From assembly GCF_008000755.1 (NCBI RefSeq), contig NZ_CP041690.1, positions 2,109,260-2,173,259 on the forward strand: a stretch of DNA of 64,000 nucleotides. Direction: 5' to 3'. Numbering within the stretch: the stretch's first letter is position 1; every line of letters begins with the position of its first letter. The position numbers and the translations under genes are program-made. This DNA is from Youhaiella tibetensis. Lineage in GTDB: Bacteria > Pseudomonadota > Alphaproteobacteria > Rhizobiales > Devosiaceae. The notes beneath the pieces are model-generated. The model worked only from the letters and a program-made list of their open reading frames with translations, had not been told where the DNA came from and did no database searches. Below, one piece after another: positions 40,058 to 48,639 of this stretch.

Positions 40058-41079
40058 CCGATACGAGCGAAAATGCCATCACCATCCGGGGCGTGACCAA
40101 GATCTTTGGCGACGACCCGCAAACTGCCCTCGCCATGCTGCGCGACGGCAAGAGCAAGGCCGAGGTACAGGCCGAGACCGGCCAGGTAGTAGGGCTCGAC
40201 GCGGTGTCGCTCGACATCGCCCGGGGGCAGATCTTCGTGGTCATGGGGCTTTCGGGTTCGGGGAAGTCCACGCTGATCCGCCATGTCAACCGGCTGATCG
40301 AGCCGACTGCCGGCGACATCTTCGTGGGCGGCGAGAACGTGCTGGCCATGAGCGCCGAGGAACTTCGCGCGTTCCGCCGCAAGAGCGTGGCAATGGTGTT
40401 CCAGAAGTTCGGCCTCCTGCCGCACCGCAGCGTCATCGACAATGTCGCCTATGGGCTCGAAGTGCGCGGCGTCGGCCGTCGCGAACGGCGCGAGGCGGCG
40501 GCCAAGTGGATCGAGACTGTGGGATTGGCCGGCTACGAGGACGCGCGTCCGCGCCAGCTCTCGGGCGGGCAGCAGCAGCGCGTCGGCCTGGCTCGCGCCC
40601 TGGCGCTCGACACCGACATCGTCCTGATGGACGAGGCATTCTCCGCCCTTGACCCGTTGATCCGCTCGGGGATGCAGGACCAGTTGCTCGAGCTCCAGAA
40701 GACGCTCAACAAGACGATCCTGTTCATAACGCACGACTTCGACGAGGCGCTCAAGATCGGCAACCGCATCGCGGTGCTCAAGGACGGTTCCGTCCAGCAG
40801 GTGGGCAAGCCCGAGGACATCGTGCTGCGTCCGGCCAACGAGCACATCGAGGAGTTCGTCCGCGACGTCAACAAGGCCCGCGCCATCCACGTCCGCTCGA
40901 TCATGGAGACGGGCGAAACCGAGCTATGCGAACAGGCGGTCTCGATGGACGCCCGCTGCGAGGACGTGCTGCCCTTGTTCGCCGACCACAAATGGGTCGG
41001 CGTGCTCGACCAGAGCGGCCAGCAGATCGGCCGCGTCACCGCGCGCCAGGTCATCGGCGCACTGGCTCGCCACGGGTAG
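40054..41079 (+). CDS. glycine betaine/choline-type ABC ATP-binding protein (ProV)
   Basis: A 341-residue ATPase of the ProV/OpuAA type. The N-terminal extension (KIFGDDPQTALAMLRDGKSKAEVQAETGQVV) is typical of this subfamily. Walker A is GLSGSGKSTLIRHV, the signature is LSGGQQQRVGLARALAL, and Walker B is DIVLMDEAFSALD. After about residue 275 there is only part of a CBS region (ARCEDVLPLFADHKWVGVLDQSGQQIGRV), shorter than in E. coli ProV, so ionic-strength sensing through two CBS domains is unlikely. Translationally coupled to the permease. Confidence 0.92.
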   Translation: MTDTSENAITIRGVTKIFGDDPQTALAMLRDGKSKAEVQAETGQVVGLDAVSLDIARGQIFVVMGLSGSGKSTLIRHVNRLIEPTAGDIFVGGENVLAMSAEELRAFRRKSVAMVFQKFGLLPHRSVIDNVAYGLEVRGVGRRERREAAAKWIETVGLAGYEDARPRQLSGGQQQRVGLARALALDTDIVLMDEAFSALDPLIRSGMQDQLLELQKTLNKTILFITHDFDEALKIGNRIAVLKDGSVQQVGKPEDIVLRPANEHIEEFVRDVNKARAIHVRSIMETGETELCEQAVSMDARCEDVLPLFADHKWVGVLDQSGQQIGRVTARQVIGALARHG

Positions 41080-41235
41080 GGTGGTTGCTAATTCCTACGT
41101 GTCTTCCTCGGCGGAAGCCGCGGTCCGGTTCCACCGGTCCCAGATCGGAACGGATTTCTGGACCCCGGCCTCCGCCGGGGAAGAGGGATTCGGGGTAATT
41201 TTGGGGCGCCAGAACCGGTGAGCGGGCCAACAGGT

Positions 41236-41261
41236 CTCCCTCCTCACACAAGAGGAGGGAG
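41236..41261. other. perfect hairpin between convergent genes
   Basis: CTCCCTCCTC, a six-base ACACAA loop and GAGGAGGGAG form ten perfect pairs. It lies between the proV stop and the stop of the convergent tautomerase gene, 22 bases from the latter. No T tract follows on either strand, but the position suggests a shared transcript-end structure. A GC palindrome about 70 bases to the left (CCCCGGCCTCCGCCGGGG) may belong to a dispersed repeat. Confidence 0.4.
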
Positions 41262-41282
41262 GCGACGGGGCTGCCCTGCGAG

Positions 41283-41510
41283 CTACATCTTGTAGCCGGG
41301 CTTCTTGTAGAGCGTCGATTCCTTGGCGAGGATGTCGGGGCGGTAGACCTCGTCGCGCCAGGCTTCGGCACTCACTTCGTCGAAGCCCACAGAGACCGAT
41401 TCCTGGCCGTAGCCCAGAATGCTGGTGACGTTGTCGGTAATGGCGTCGGCGAGGCGCTGCTCTTGCTGTTCGCTCTTGCCGGGCCAGAGTTTGACTATGA
41501 CGTGGGGCAC
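41283..41510 (-). CDS. 4-oxalocrotonate tautomerase family protein
   Basis: A 75-residue tautomerase. I chose the GTG at 41510 because it has AAGGAG 7 bases upstream and makes Pro the second residue, so Met removal leaves the catalytic Pro-1 ([23 protein letters not shown]). The C-terminal part is [34 protein letters not shown]. This resembles small tautomerases that occur beside SDR and cupin genes. Its ribosome site lies within the remnant of an SDR gene, so a deletion seems to have fused the two regions. Confidence 0.8.
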   Translation of the reverse strand: MPHVIVKLWPGKSEQQEQRLADAITDNVTSILGYGQESVSVGFDEVSAEAWRDEVYRPDILAKESTLYKKPGYKM

Positions 41511-41513
41511 GCT

Positions 41514-41638
41514 TCCGCTCCTTGAGCTTGTCCTGCCGGCGCGCACCGAGCACGACCATTGCTGGCGAGCAGCTTGGCGGGGGCCTCGCCGATACCGGAA
41601 GAGGCGCCGGTGATGATGACGACTTTATCTTTGATCAA
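41514..41638 (-). pseudogene. remnant of a short-chain dehydrogenase/reductase
   Basis: From a TTG at 41638 the minus strand reads [27 protein letters not shown], the N-terminal NAD-binding TGxxxGIG motif of an SDR. The frame then breaks. The expected continuation [14 protein letters not shown] is present in another frame and stops at the tautomerase ribosome site. About 200 residues, including the catalytic Tyr-x-x-x-Lys, are missing. This is a frameshifted and truncated SDR. Cupin, SDR and tautomerase genes often sit together, so the SDR was probably the middle gene of that set. Confidence 0.8.
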
Positions 41639-41658
41639 TTCAGTATTCCTTTGTTCGG

Positions 41659-42057
41659 TTAGCGGGCGCCGTATTGCTCGTCGCTAACGTGCTCCATCCA
41701 GTCGACGGCCTTGCCGTCCTTGCTTTCCTGGATGGCGATATGGCTCATCGCGGCTTCGGCCGAGGCGCCGTGCCAGTGCTTTTCGCCGGGCGGAAACCAG
41801 ACGACGTCACCGGGATGGATTTCCTCGATACTGCCGCCCCAGGTCTGGACGTAGCCGCGACCGGTCGTGACGATGAGAGTCTGGCCCAATGGATGGGTGT
41901 GCCAGGCGGTACGGGCGCCGGGCTCAAAACTGACGAGGGCGCCCTGAACGCGCTCCTTGTCGAACGGATTGAACAGCGGGTCGATGCGCACCGTGCCGGT
42001 GAACCAGTCGGCGGGACCCTTGCCGGAGGGTGTGGCCCCTGCGCGGACGATTTCCAT
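41659..42057 (-). CDS. cupin-domain protein
   Basis: A 132-residue single-domain cupin. Metal-binding motif 1 is [25 protein letters not shown] and motif 2 is [17 protein letters not shown]. Such cupins are found beside SDR and tautomerase genes, and their substrate is not known. I chose the ATG at 42057 (MEIVRAG) with AAGGA 8 bases upstream. It is followed by the SDR remnant and the tautomerase on the same strand. Confidence 0.85.
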   Translation of the reverse strand: MEIVRAGATPSGKGPADWFTGTVRIDPLFNPFDKERVQGALVSFEPGARTAWHTHPLGQTLIVTTGRGYVQTWGGSIEEIHPGDVVWFPPGEKHWHGASAEAAMSHIAIQESKDGKAVDWMEHVSDEQYGAR

Positions 42058-42228
42058 GACGTTTTCCTTCCACAAAGGTTGAGGCCGAACCGGCCTTCAT
42101 TGCGATGTGGCGGAAGGTAAGCGCGCGCGGATAACAGGACTAGGTGCCGAACGGTCCATGAACTTGTGAGGAAAATTCATGAATGCCGGCAGCGCCATCT
42201 GGGACGCGGGATCGTGCCCGCGCGGCGG

Positions 42229-43743
42229 TCAGTGCGTACCCAGGAACATCGCGTAGGCCGGATTGGCGGTCTCGTCCCAATGGGCGTAGCCCAGATCGTC
42301 GAGGAAGGCATCGAACGCGACTCGCTCGTCGGGCGGCACCTGGATGCCGGCGAGCACGCGGCCGAAATCGGACCCGTGGTTGCGGTAGTGGAAAAGGGAG
42401 ATATTCCAGTCCGAGCGCAGGCCCTCGAGGAACCGGAGCAGGGCTCCGGGCCGCTCGGGAAACTCGAAGCGGTAGAGCATTTCGCCGGAAAGGCCCTCGA
42501 CGCGCCCGCCGACCATGTAGCGCACATGGAGCTTGGCCAACTCGTTGTCGGTCATGTCCACGACCGCATGGCCGCTTTCGCGCAGGAGTGTGATGATCTC
42601 CTGCTTTTCGGCTTCCCCGCGCTTGAGACGCACGCCCACAAATATCTGCGCACTGGCGCCGGGCGCGATGCGGTAGTTGAACTCGGTGATGGCCCGATCA
42701 CCCAGGAGACGGATGAAACCGCGGTAAGCGCCGGGCTTTTCGGGAATGGTAACCCCCAACAGCGCTTCGGAGCGCTCGCCGATCTCGGCGCGCTCGGCGA
42801 CATGGCGCAAGCGATCGAAGTTCATGTTGGCGCCCGAAGCGATGGCGATGACGGCGCCTGGTCGGTCGAGTTCACCGGCATGCTTGCGCAGGCCCGCCAG
42901 TGATACGGCACCCGCCGGCTCGGCGATGGCGCGGGTGTGGTCGAAAATGTCCTTGATCGCCGCACAGATTTCGTCCGTGCTTACCGTGACCACGCCATCG
43001 AGCAACTCGCTGCACAGGCGGAAAGTTTCGTCGCCTGCCTGCCGCACAGCCACGCCATCGGCGAAGATGCCGACCTCATTGAGCGGCACCGGACGCCCCG
43101 CCACCAGGGCGGCGCGCATCGAGGCGGCGTCCTCAGGCTCAACCCCGATGACGCGGATTTCGGGGCGGAGAAACTTCACATAGGCCGCAATCCCGGCGGC
43201 CAGTCCACCCCCGCCGATCGGCACATAGATGGCTCCTATCGGCCCGGCGTGCTGGCGCAGCAGTTCCATGCCGATCGTCCCCTGTCCGGCGATCACCTCG
43301 GGATCGTCGTACGGATGGACGAAGACCAGGTTCTGCGCTTCGCAGAGCGCCAGCGAATGCAGGCGCGCATCGTCGAACGTGTCGCCTGCGATGACGGCCT
43401 CGCCGCCCAGGCGTCGCACCGCCTCGACCTTGATCGAGGGCGTCGTGGTGGGCATGACGATGACAGCCCGGATGCCCATGCGCCGTGCCGAATAAGCGAC
43501 GCCTTGCGCATGATTGCCCGCCGAAGCGCAGATGACGCCGCGCCGCCGTTCGTCTTCGGTGAGCTTGGCCAGCTTGTTGTAGGCGCCGCGCAGCTTGAAG
43601 GAAAATACCGGCTGAAGGTCTTCGCGCTTGAGCAGCACCTCGCGCCCAAGCCTGTCCGAGAGCGCGCCCAGACGCTCGAGCGGCGTTTCGATGGCGGCCT
43701 CGTAGACGGCAGAATTGAGGATGCGGCGAACGTAGTCTTGCAT
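42229..43743 (-). CDS. ilvA: threonine ammonia-lyase (threonine deaminase), biosynthetic
   Basis: A 504-residue PLP enzyme converting threonine to 2-oxobutanoate, the first step of isoleucine synthesis. The PLP Lys is in VFSFKLRGAYNKLAKL (about residue 50), the Ser/Gly loop in ASAGNHAQGVAYSA, and the phosphate-binding glycine loop in PIGGGGLAAGIAAY. After about residue 330 come two ACT-like regulatory regions (EKPGAYRGFIRLLG and EFPERPGALLRFLEGL), so feedback control by isoleucine is expected. Length matches the long biosynthetic form. A perfect hairpin lies 43-66 bases before the start. Confidence 0.94.
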   Translation of the reverse strand: MQDYVRRILNSAVYEAAIETPLERLGALSDRLGREVLLKREDLQPVFSFKLRGAYNKLAKLTEDERRRGVICASAGNHAQGVAYSARRMGIRAVIVMPTTTPSIKVEAVRRLGGEAVIAGDTFDDARLHSLALCEAQNLVFVHPYDDPEVIAGQGTIGMELLRQHAGPIGAIYVPIGGGGLAAGIAAYVKFLRPEIRVIGVEPEDAASMRAALVAGRPVPLNEVGIFADGVAVRQAGDETFRLCSELLDGVVTVSTDEICAAIKDIFDHTRAIAEPAGAVSLAGLRKHAGELDRPGAVIAIASGANMNFDRLRHVAERAEIGERSEALLGVTIPEKPGAYRGFIRLLGDRAITEFNYRIAPGASAQIFVGVRLKRGEAEKQEIITLLRESGHAVVDMTDNELAKLHVRYMVGGRVEGLSGEMLYRFEFPERPGALLRFLEGLRSDWNISLFHYRNHGSDFGRVLAGIQVPPDERVAFDAFLDDLGYAHWDETANPAYAMFLGTH

Positions 43744-43785
43744 GCTGGTCTTCCTGAACGCTGGACCAAGGCATGTCCCCTCGGG

Positions 43786-43809
43786 AGCTGCCGGTCAAGA
43801 CCGGCAGCT
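43786..43809 (-). other. perfect hairpin upstream of ilvA
   Basis: AGCTGCCGGT, loop of four and ACCGGCAGCT form ten perfect pairs between the monooxygenase stop and the ilvA start. There is no T tract on the minus strand after it, so it may be a weak terminator or a transcript-stability element. No leader peptide rich in Ile, Val or Leu codons was found before ilvA. Confidence 0.4.
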
Positions 43810-43832
43810 TGCCGCAGGCGGGGAAGGGGCCG

Positions 43833-45611
43833 TTAAAGTGGCGTCCGGTAGACGGGCGTCTCGATGCGTTCCATGCGCGCCTTGATCTGCAGCGCGACGA
43901 ACTTTGAGAAGAACCGGCTGAGCGCCAGGTTGCCACCCTGGAACCACAGGTTCTCCTGGGCGACGGGCTTATACATGTTGCGCAATTCCCCATGCCAGGG
44001 ACCGGGATCGTGCCGCGTGCCCGAGCCGAGCCCCCAGCAGGTGCCGATAGCATCGGCGACTTCGCGCGAGACGATGCCCGCCACGACCTCGTGCATCGAC
44101 TGGAAGCCGGTGGACTGGATGATCACGTCCGCCGCCAGTTCGCTCCCATCAACGAAGCCGATGCCACCGGGCGTCAGCCGCTCGATGTCGACGCCCGGCT
44201 TGATGCCGATCTCACCATCGATGATGAGCTGGGAGGCGCCGACATCGACATAGTAACCCGAGCCGGTGCGATAGGCCTTCATCATCAGGCCGGTCTCGTC
44301 CGGGCCAAAATCGAGGAGGAACCCGGTAGCCTCGAGGCGCGCATAGAAATCAGCGTCGCGGGCTCGAATGCGGTCGTAGAGAGCCTTCTGCTTGGGTGGC
44401 TGCAGGGCGAACGGGGTGGCCGCGCTCAGCATGTCGGCGGTATCGACATCGATTCCCGCGGCGACGGCGGCCTCCGAATAGGTATCGAAGGCCATCTCCA
44501 TGAGGGTTTCGGAGCGCACCACGGTGGTGGCGGAGCGCTGGATCATGGTGACGTCGGCCCCCGCCTCCCAGAGGTCCACCGAAACGTCGTGCGCCGAACT
44601 GGCGGCGCCGATGACGGCGACCTTCCTGCCCTTGAACCGGGCGCCATCCGCATACTGGCTGGAGTGGATGATCTCTCCCTCAAAGGCGTCGGCACCCGGA
44701 AGGTCGATATATTTGGGCGGACCATAGGCGCCAGTGGCGAAGACCAACTGAGCCGGACGGAGCGTCACCGGCTTGCCGTTGCGCATGAGCTCGACGGTCC
44801 AGCGCTTCGAGCCGTCATCGAATTTGGCCGAGACGCACTCGGTGCCGCCCCAGTAAGTGAGCTCCATCACCTTAACGTACATTTCGAGCCAGTCGCCCAT
44901 CTTGTCCTTGGGCGTGAAGACCGGCCAGTTGGCGGGGAAGGGGATGTAGGGCAGGTGGTCGTACCAGACCGGGTCGTGCAGAACCAGCGAGCGATAGCGG
45001 TTGCGCCAGGAGTCGCCGGCCTTTGCGTTCTTCTCGACGATGACGGTAGGGACGCCCAGTTGCTTGAGACGCGCGCCGAGCATGATGCCGCCCTGTCCGC
45101 CGCCGATGATGAGGCAATAGGGTTCTTCGCTATTGCCCAAAGCGGCCTCCTGGCGCGCCCGCGCCTCAGACCAGGTCTCGCGGTTGCGGTCGGCGCCATG
45201 TCGGACGCCCTTGGGTCGGGTCGGGCCCAGACCCTCCTCGTGCCCATCAAGCGCCTGCAGGGTGGTGAGGATGGTCCGGCACTTACCGTTCTCGAGGGTG
45301 AGGATGCCTTCGCCGCGCCCGGCGCCAGTCTTAAAGGTGAACCAGGCCTCGATGGGCTCGGCATGACCGCCCTTGGCCTGCGACAACTCCCAAGCCCCCG
45401 GGACAGTCGCCTCAAGCGTCGCCTCGAGCATCGCGGCGATGGCCGGCTTGCCCTCCACGGTCTTGACGTTCCAGGTGAAGGCAAGGAGGTCGCGCCAGTA
45501 GCAGTCTTCCGCGAAGAGGGCGAGCGTCGCCGTGATGTCGCGGCGTTCGAGAGTATCGGCAAACGCGGCAAGCCAAACCGTCGCCGCCGCCACCGGTGCG
45601 GTGTCGTGCAT
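43833..45611 (-). CDS. NTF2-like/flavin-containing monooxygenase two-domain protein
   Basis: A 592-residue protein. Residues about 1-130 form a SnoaL/NTF2-like domain (WLAAFADTLERRDITATLALFAEDCYWRDL). The rest is a flavin-containing monooxygenase of the YUCCA/NAD(P)-FAD type. The FAD motif is LIIGGGQGGIMLGARL, followed by VIVEKNAKAGDSWRNRYRSL. The NADPH motif is KVAVIGAASSAHDVSVDLWEAGADV, and the ATGxYGPPKY motif is FATGAYGPPKYIDLPG. The ATG at 45611 has AAGGGA 8 bases upstream; an ATG three codons earlier has no usable site. This fused architecture is known in bacteria but its substrates are mostly undefined. It follows the RpiR regulator by 47 bases. Confidence 0.82.
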   Translation of the reverse strand: MHDTAPVAAATVWLAAFADTLERRDITATLALFAEDCYWRDLLAFTWNVKTVEGKPAIAAMLEATLEATVPGAWELSQAKGGHAEPIEAWFTFKTGAGRGEGILTLENGKCRTILTTLQALDGHEEGLGPTRPKGVRHGADRNRETWSEARARQEAALGNSEEPYCLIIGGGQGGIMLGARLKQLGVPTVIVEKNAKAGDSWRNRYRSLVLHDPVWYDHLPYIPFPANWPVFTPKDKMGDWLEMYVKVMELTYWGGTECVSAKFDDGSKRWTVELMRNGKPVTLRPAQLVFATGAYGPPKYIDLPGADAFEGEIIHSSQYADGARFKGRKVAVIGAASSAHDVSVDLWEAGADVTMIQRSATTVVRSETLMEMAFDTYSEAAVAAGIDVDTADMLSAATPFALQPPKQKALYDRIRARDADFYARLEATGFLLDFGPDETGLMMKAYRTGSGYYVDVGASQLIIDGEIGIKPGVDIERLTPGGIGFVDGSELAADVIIQSTGFQSMHEVVAGIVSREVADAIGTCWGLGSGTRHDPGPWHGELRNMYKPVAQENLWFQGGNLALSRFFSKFVALQIKARMERIETPVYRTPL

Positions 45612-45658
45612 AAAGTCCATCCCTTGTAACCACCGGCACCCCCGCCGGTCTTAGAAAA

Positions 45659-46585
45659 TCAGTCTCCCAGCGGCTCGAGCACCTTCCCCTTGCGGTGGTT
45701 GAGCACGGTGTACTTGATGCGCCGCAGCGTCTCGCGCGAACTCGGGTCGAGCCGCGCGCCGACCGCGCTCGAAAGCAGATCGATGATGGCGAGGAAGGCG
45801 TAGCGGGACGCAGTCGGCTTCATTGGATCGGGAAACTCGGGCACGTCTACGGTCAGGGCGATATCGGTGCCCTTGGCGAGATCGGAATCGGGCGCCGTGA
45901 TGCTGATGGCCTTGGCACGATAGTGGCGCGCCACCTCGACCGCTTCCACCGTCTCGCGCGTGCGGCCGGTGCTCGAAATGGCAATGACCAGGTCATTGGG
46001 CTTGAGCGTGGAGGCCATCATTTTCATGACGTAGGGATCGGAGTGCCCCGAGACGACGACGCCGTAGCGGAACAGGCGGTTCTGCGTCTCCTGGACTAGC
46101 GAGGTCGCGCTGCCGCCCATGCCGAAGATCAGCACCTGATGGGCCTTGGCGACCAGATCGGCCGCTTCGATGACCTTTCCCGGATCGAGCTGGCGTTCGA
46201 CCGCGGCCAGCGCGTTGCGCGCCTCCCCGAACACCTCGTTCCAGAGGGGTGAAGCGTTGGCAGTCGGATCGGCCGGCAAGGGGCCGGGGGTCAGATAGAG
46301 CCGCCCGACGACAACGCTTTGCGCCAGCTTGAGCTTGAAGTCGCGGACCCCGTTGCAGCCGATGGCGCGACAGAAACGGGTCACCGTCGGTTCGCTCACT
46401 TCGGCACGCCTGGCAATCTCGGCATTGGAGGCATCAACCGCAAACGAGACGTCGGCCAGCACCGCGTCGGCCACGCGCCGCTCCGCGGGCCGCAACTCGT
46501 CGTAGGCATCCTTGATCTGCGAGAGAATGTCGGGGATCGGCCGCGTGTACTGCTCACCCCCGTCCTCGGATTTGCGTGTGCGCAT
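45659..46585 (-). CDS. RpiR/MurR family transcriptional regulator
   Basis: A 308-residue regulator. The N-terminal helix-turn-helix reads ILSQIKDAYDELRPAERRVADAVLADVSFAVDASNAEIARRAEVSEPTVTRFCRAIGCNGVRDFKL. The C-terminal SIS sugar-phosphate domain includes VLIFGMGGSATSLVQETQNRLFRYG and VIAISSTGRTRETVEAVEVAR. The ATG at 46585 has AGAGGT 7 bases upstream; an ATG 14 codons earlier (46627) is possible. It is transcribed away from the NitT/TauT-type importer operon, which it probably controls in response to a phosphorylated or acidic metabolite. Confidence 0.88.
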   Translation of the reverse strand: MRTRKSEDGGEQYTRPIPDILSQIKDAYDELRPAERRVADAVLADVSFAVDASNAEIARRAEVSEPTVTRFCRAIGCNGVRDFKLKLAQSVVVGRLYLTPGPLPADPTANASPLWNEVFGEARNALAAVERQLDPGKVIEAADLVAKAHQVLIFGMGGSATSLVQETQNRLFRYGVVVSGHSDPYVMKMMASTLKPNDLVIAISSTGRTRETVEAVEVARHYRAKAISITAPDSDLAKGTDIALTVDVPEFPDPMKPTASRYAFLAIIDLLSSAVGARLDPSSRETLRRIKYTVLNHRKGKVLEPLGD

Positions 46586-46698
46586 CTGGCGACCTCTGGC
46601 AATTGCAGGAGATTGGACTTCTATCATTTCTGATCCGCCATTGTCTCTTTCGCGCCCATGCCGATGGTGCAGATCGTTGCCCTCGCGTGACATCAGAA

Positions 46699-46713
46699 TG
46701 TAGGAAACTTACA
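46699..46713. promoter_or_regulatory. candidate RpiR operator
   Basis: TGTAGGA, A, ACTTACA forms an imperfect palindrome with TGTA arms in the divergent space between the RpiR-type gene and the importer ATPase gene. RpiR-family sites often have this TGTA-n-TACA form. Its position between both gene starts fits control of both directions. This is a pattern match only. Confidence 0.4.
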
Positions 46714-46882
46714 AGCCCTTCAAGTGGCAATGTGTCTATAGATTCAGCACTAATCGGCATAGGCAAAAGTTTAGAGCTGCCCGCTTGACTCAGAAAGTAG
46801 GATAGTTTCACACTCAAATCCGTGGCGTCTGGAAGCGGTTGAGGGACCGCTGCCGGACGGCCGGACAAACGGTGCTGGGACA

Positions 46883-47719
46883 ATGCGAGGGGCAATGTCG
46901 GCAGGGAATACACTCGAGCCCAAACTACGGGTGAGGGACGCGACCAAGGTGTACAACACCCGGTCGGGCGACCTCCTCGCGATCGACCGCTGTTCGCTCG
47001 ATATCAGGACGGGCGAGATCGTTTCGATCGTCGGACCATCCGGTTGCGGCAAAACCACTTTGCTGTGGTCGATGTCAGGACTGCACGGGTTGACGTCCGG
47101 CGGCGTGCTTCTCGACGGCAAGGCCATCACCGGGCCCAATCCGGAAATCGGCATGGTGTTCCAGGAGGCCAACCTGCTGCCGTGGCGCAACCTGGACGCC
47201 AATATCCGCTTTCCCTTTGAAATCAAGGGCACCCAGCCCGATCGCCTTTGGATTGACGAACTGCTGAACCGCGTGGGCCTCGAAGGTTTTGGCGGGCGGT
47301 TCCCGCGCGAACTCTCCGGCGGCATGCAGCAGCGCGCGGCGCTGGTGCGAGCACTCTCCTTCAAGCCATCCGTACTGCTCATGGACGAGCCGTTCGGCGC
47401 CCTCGACTCGTTCACCCGCGAGGAAATGAACCGGCTGGTCGAGGAAATCTGGATGGATACGCCCACCACCATCGTCCTGATCACCCATTCCATCGAGGAA
47501 GCCATCTTCCTTTCCGACCGCATCGTGGTGATGAGCCCGCGGCCGGGCAGGGTGGCTTCCATCCACGACGTGCCCTTCCCGCGCCCGCGCTCGATGGAAA
47601 TCATGTCCTCCAAGGAGGTCTTCGACCTCACCAACGTCATCAAGATGGAAATCGTGGGCGAGCAGCAGAGCCGCTACGCCAGGCCATCGGCGACTTCCAT
47701 TCAGCAGCCGGCGCATTGA
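46883..47719 (+). CDS. NitT/TauT-type ABC importer ATP-binding protein
   Basis: A 278-residue ATPase like SsuB/TauB/NrtD. Walker A is GPSGCGKTTLLWSMSG, the Q loop is VFQEANLLPWRNL, the signature is LSGGMQQRAALVRAL, Walker B is VLLMDEPFGALD and the H-loop is ITHSIEEAIFLSDR. A second ATG at 46895 with GAGGGG just upstream may be the true start (274 residues). It begins an operon of importer, dehydrogenase and amidohydrolase genes divergent from the RpiR regulator. Confidence 0.92.
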   Translation: MRGAMSAGNTLEPKLRVRDATKVYNTRSGDLLAIDRCSLDIRTGEIVSIVGPSGCGKTTLLWSMSGLHGLTSGGVLLDGKAITGPNPEIGMVFQEANLLPWRNLDANIRFPFEIKGTQPDRLWIDELLNRVGLEGFGGRFPRELSGGMQQRAALVRALSFKPSVLLMDEPFGALDSFTREEMNRLVEEIWMDTPTTIVLITHSIEEAIFLSDRIVVMSPRPGRVASIHDVPFPRPRSMEIMSSKEVFDLTNVIKMEIVGEQQSRYARPSATSIQQPAH

Positions 47720-47726
47720 GGGCAAA

Positions 47727-48572
47727 GTGAGCGAGACAGACGCGATCCCTGAATTCAAGTCCAAATCCGGTGGAAATGGTGACGTTGGCATTTCCAATAT
47801 GTCCGCCCTTACGGCCGGGCCCGGCGTCAAGTCGCTGGGCGAAGTGCTCATCATCGTCCTCGTGGCGGTCATCGTCATTGGCGGCATCGAGCTGCTGCTC
47901 AACATCTTCGCGGTGCCGCAATACGTGCTGCCCAAGCCGAGCGAGATCGCGGTGGCGCTCGTCACGGAGTTCCCGCATATCGCGCCGCATCTGGGCCACA
48001 CGCTGGTCGAGCTCGTGGTCGGCTTCGCCTTCGGCGCCGGCATCGGGCTGGTGCTGGCGGCGGTCATCACGCAATTCCCGTTCGTCGAAAAGATCGTGAC
48101 GCCCTACATCCTGCTGCTGGTGACGACCCCGATGCTGGCCCTCGTGCCGCTGCTGATCCTGCGCTTCGGCTTCGGGTACGAACCGCGCATCATTGCCGTC
48201 GCCCTGGCGTCGGGCCCCATGGTCATGATCAACGCCGCCACCGGCTTCCGTCGCGTCGATCGCGGCAAGATCGCGCTGGCGCGCTCTTATGGCGCCTCCA
48301 CGCTCCAGATCTTCTGGAAGGTGCGCGCGCCCATGGCTCTGCCGATGATTTTCGTTGGCCTCATGGTTGGCTCGATCTTCGGCCTGCTGACGGCAGTGGG
48401 CGCCGAAATGGTCGGCGGCGGCTTCGGGCTGGGCAATCGGCTCACATCCTATTCATCAATGATCCAGATGCCGCAGTTCTTCGCTGTGGTTCTGATCCTC
48501 TCGATCCTGGGCATCCTCATCTACGTGCTCTTCTTCCTGCTCGGGAAGAAGTACGCGAGCTGGGAGGCCTGA
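47727..48572 (+). CDS. NitT/TauT-type ABC importer permease
   Basis: A 281-residue permease of the SsuC/TauC type. About 35 cytoplasmic residues precede the first helix (EVLIIVLVAVIVIGGIELLL). The core reads LPKPSEIAVALVTEFPHIAPHLGHTLVELVVGFAFGAGIG and carries the coupling loop KIALARSYGASTLQIFWKVRAPMALP. It begins with a GTG at 47727 with GAGGG 5 bases before it, 7 bases after the ATPase stop. Confidence 0.9.
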   Translation: MSETDAIPEFKSKSGGNGDVGISNMSALTAGPGVKSLGEVLIIVLVAVIVIGGIELLLNIFAVPQYVLPKPSEIAVALVTEFPHIAPHLGHTLVELVVGFAFGAGIGLVLAAVITQFPFVEKIVTPYILLLVTTPMLALVPLLILRFGFGYEPRIIAVALASGPMVMINAATGFRRVDRGKIALARSYGASTLQIFWKVRAPMALPMIFVGLMVGSIFGLLTAVGAEMVGGGFGLGNRLTSYSSMIQMPQFFAVVLILSILGILIYVLFFLLGKKYASWEA

Positions 48573-48639
48573 GATGCCGCTGCCGGGGGAGACGGCAGCA
48601 CCAAGGGACAAACGGGACGTTCATCAACAGGGGTAAAGA

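Noticed and set aside
42058-42228. Possible attenuator near ilvA downstream region
   Set aside because: No Ile/Leu/Val-rich leader ORF or terminator was seen; the interval is only the 3' flank of ilvA and promoter of the cupin gene.
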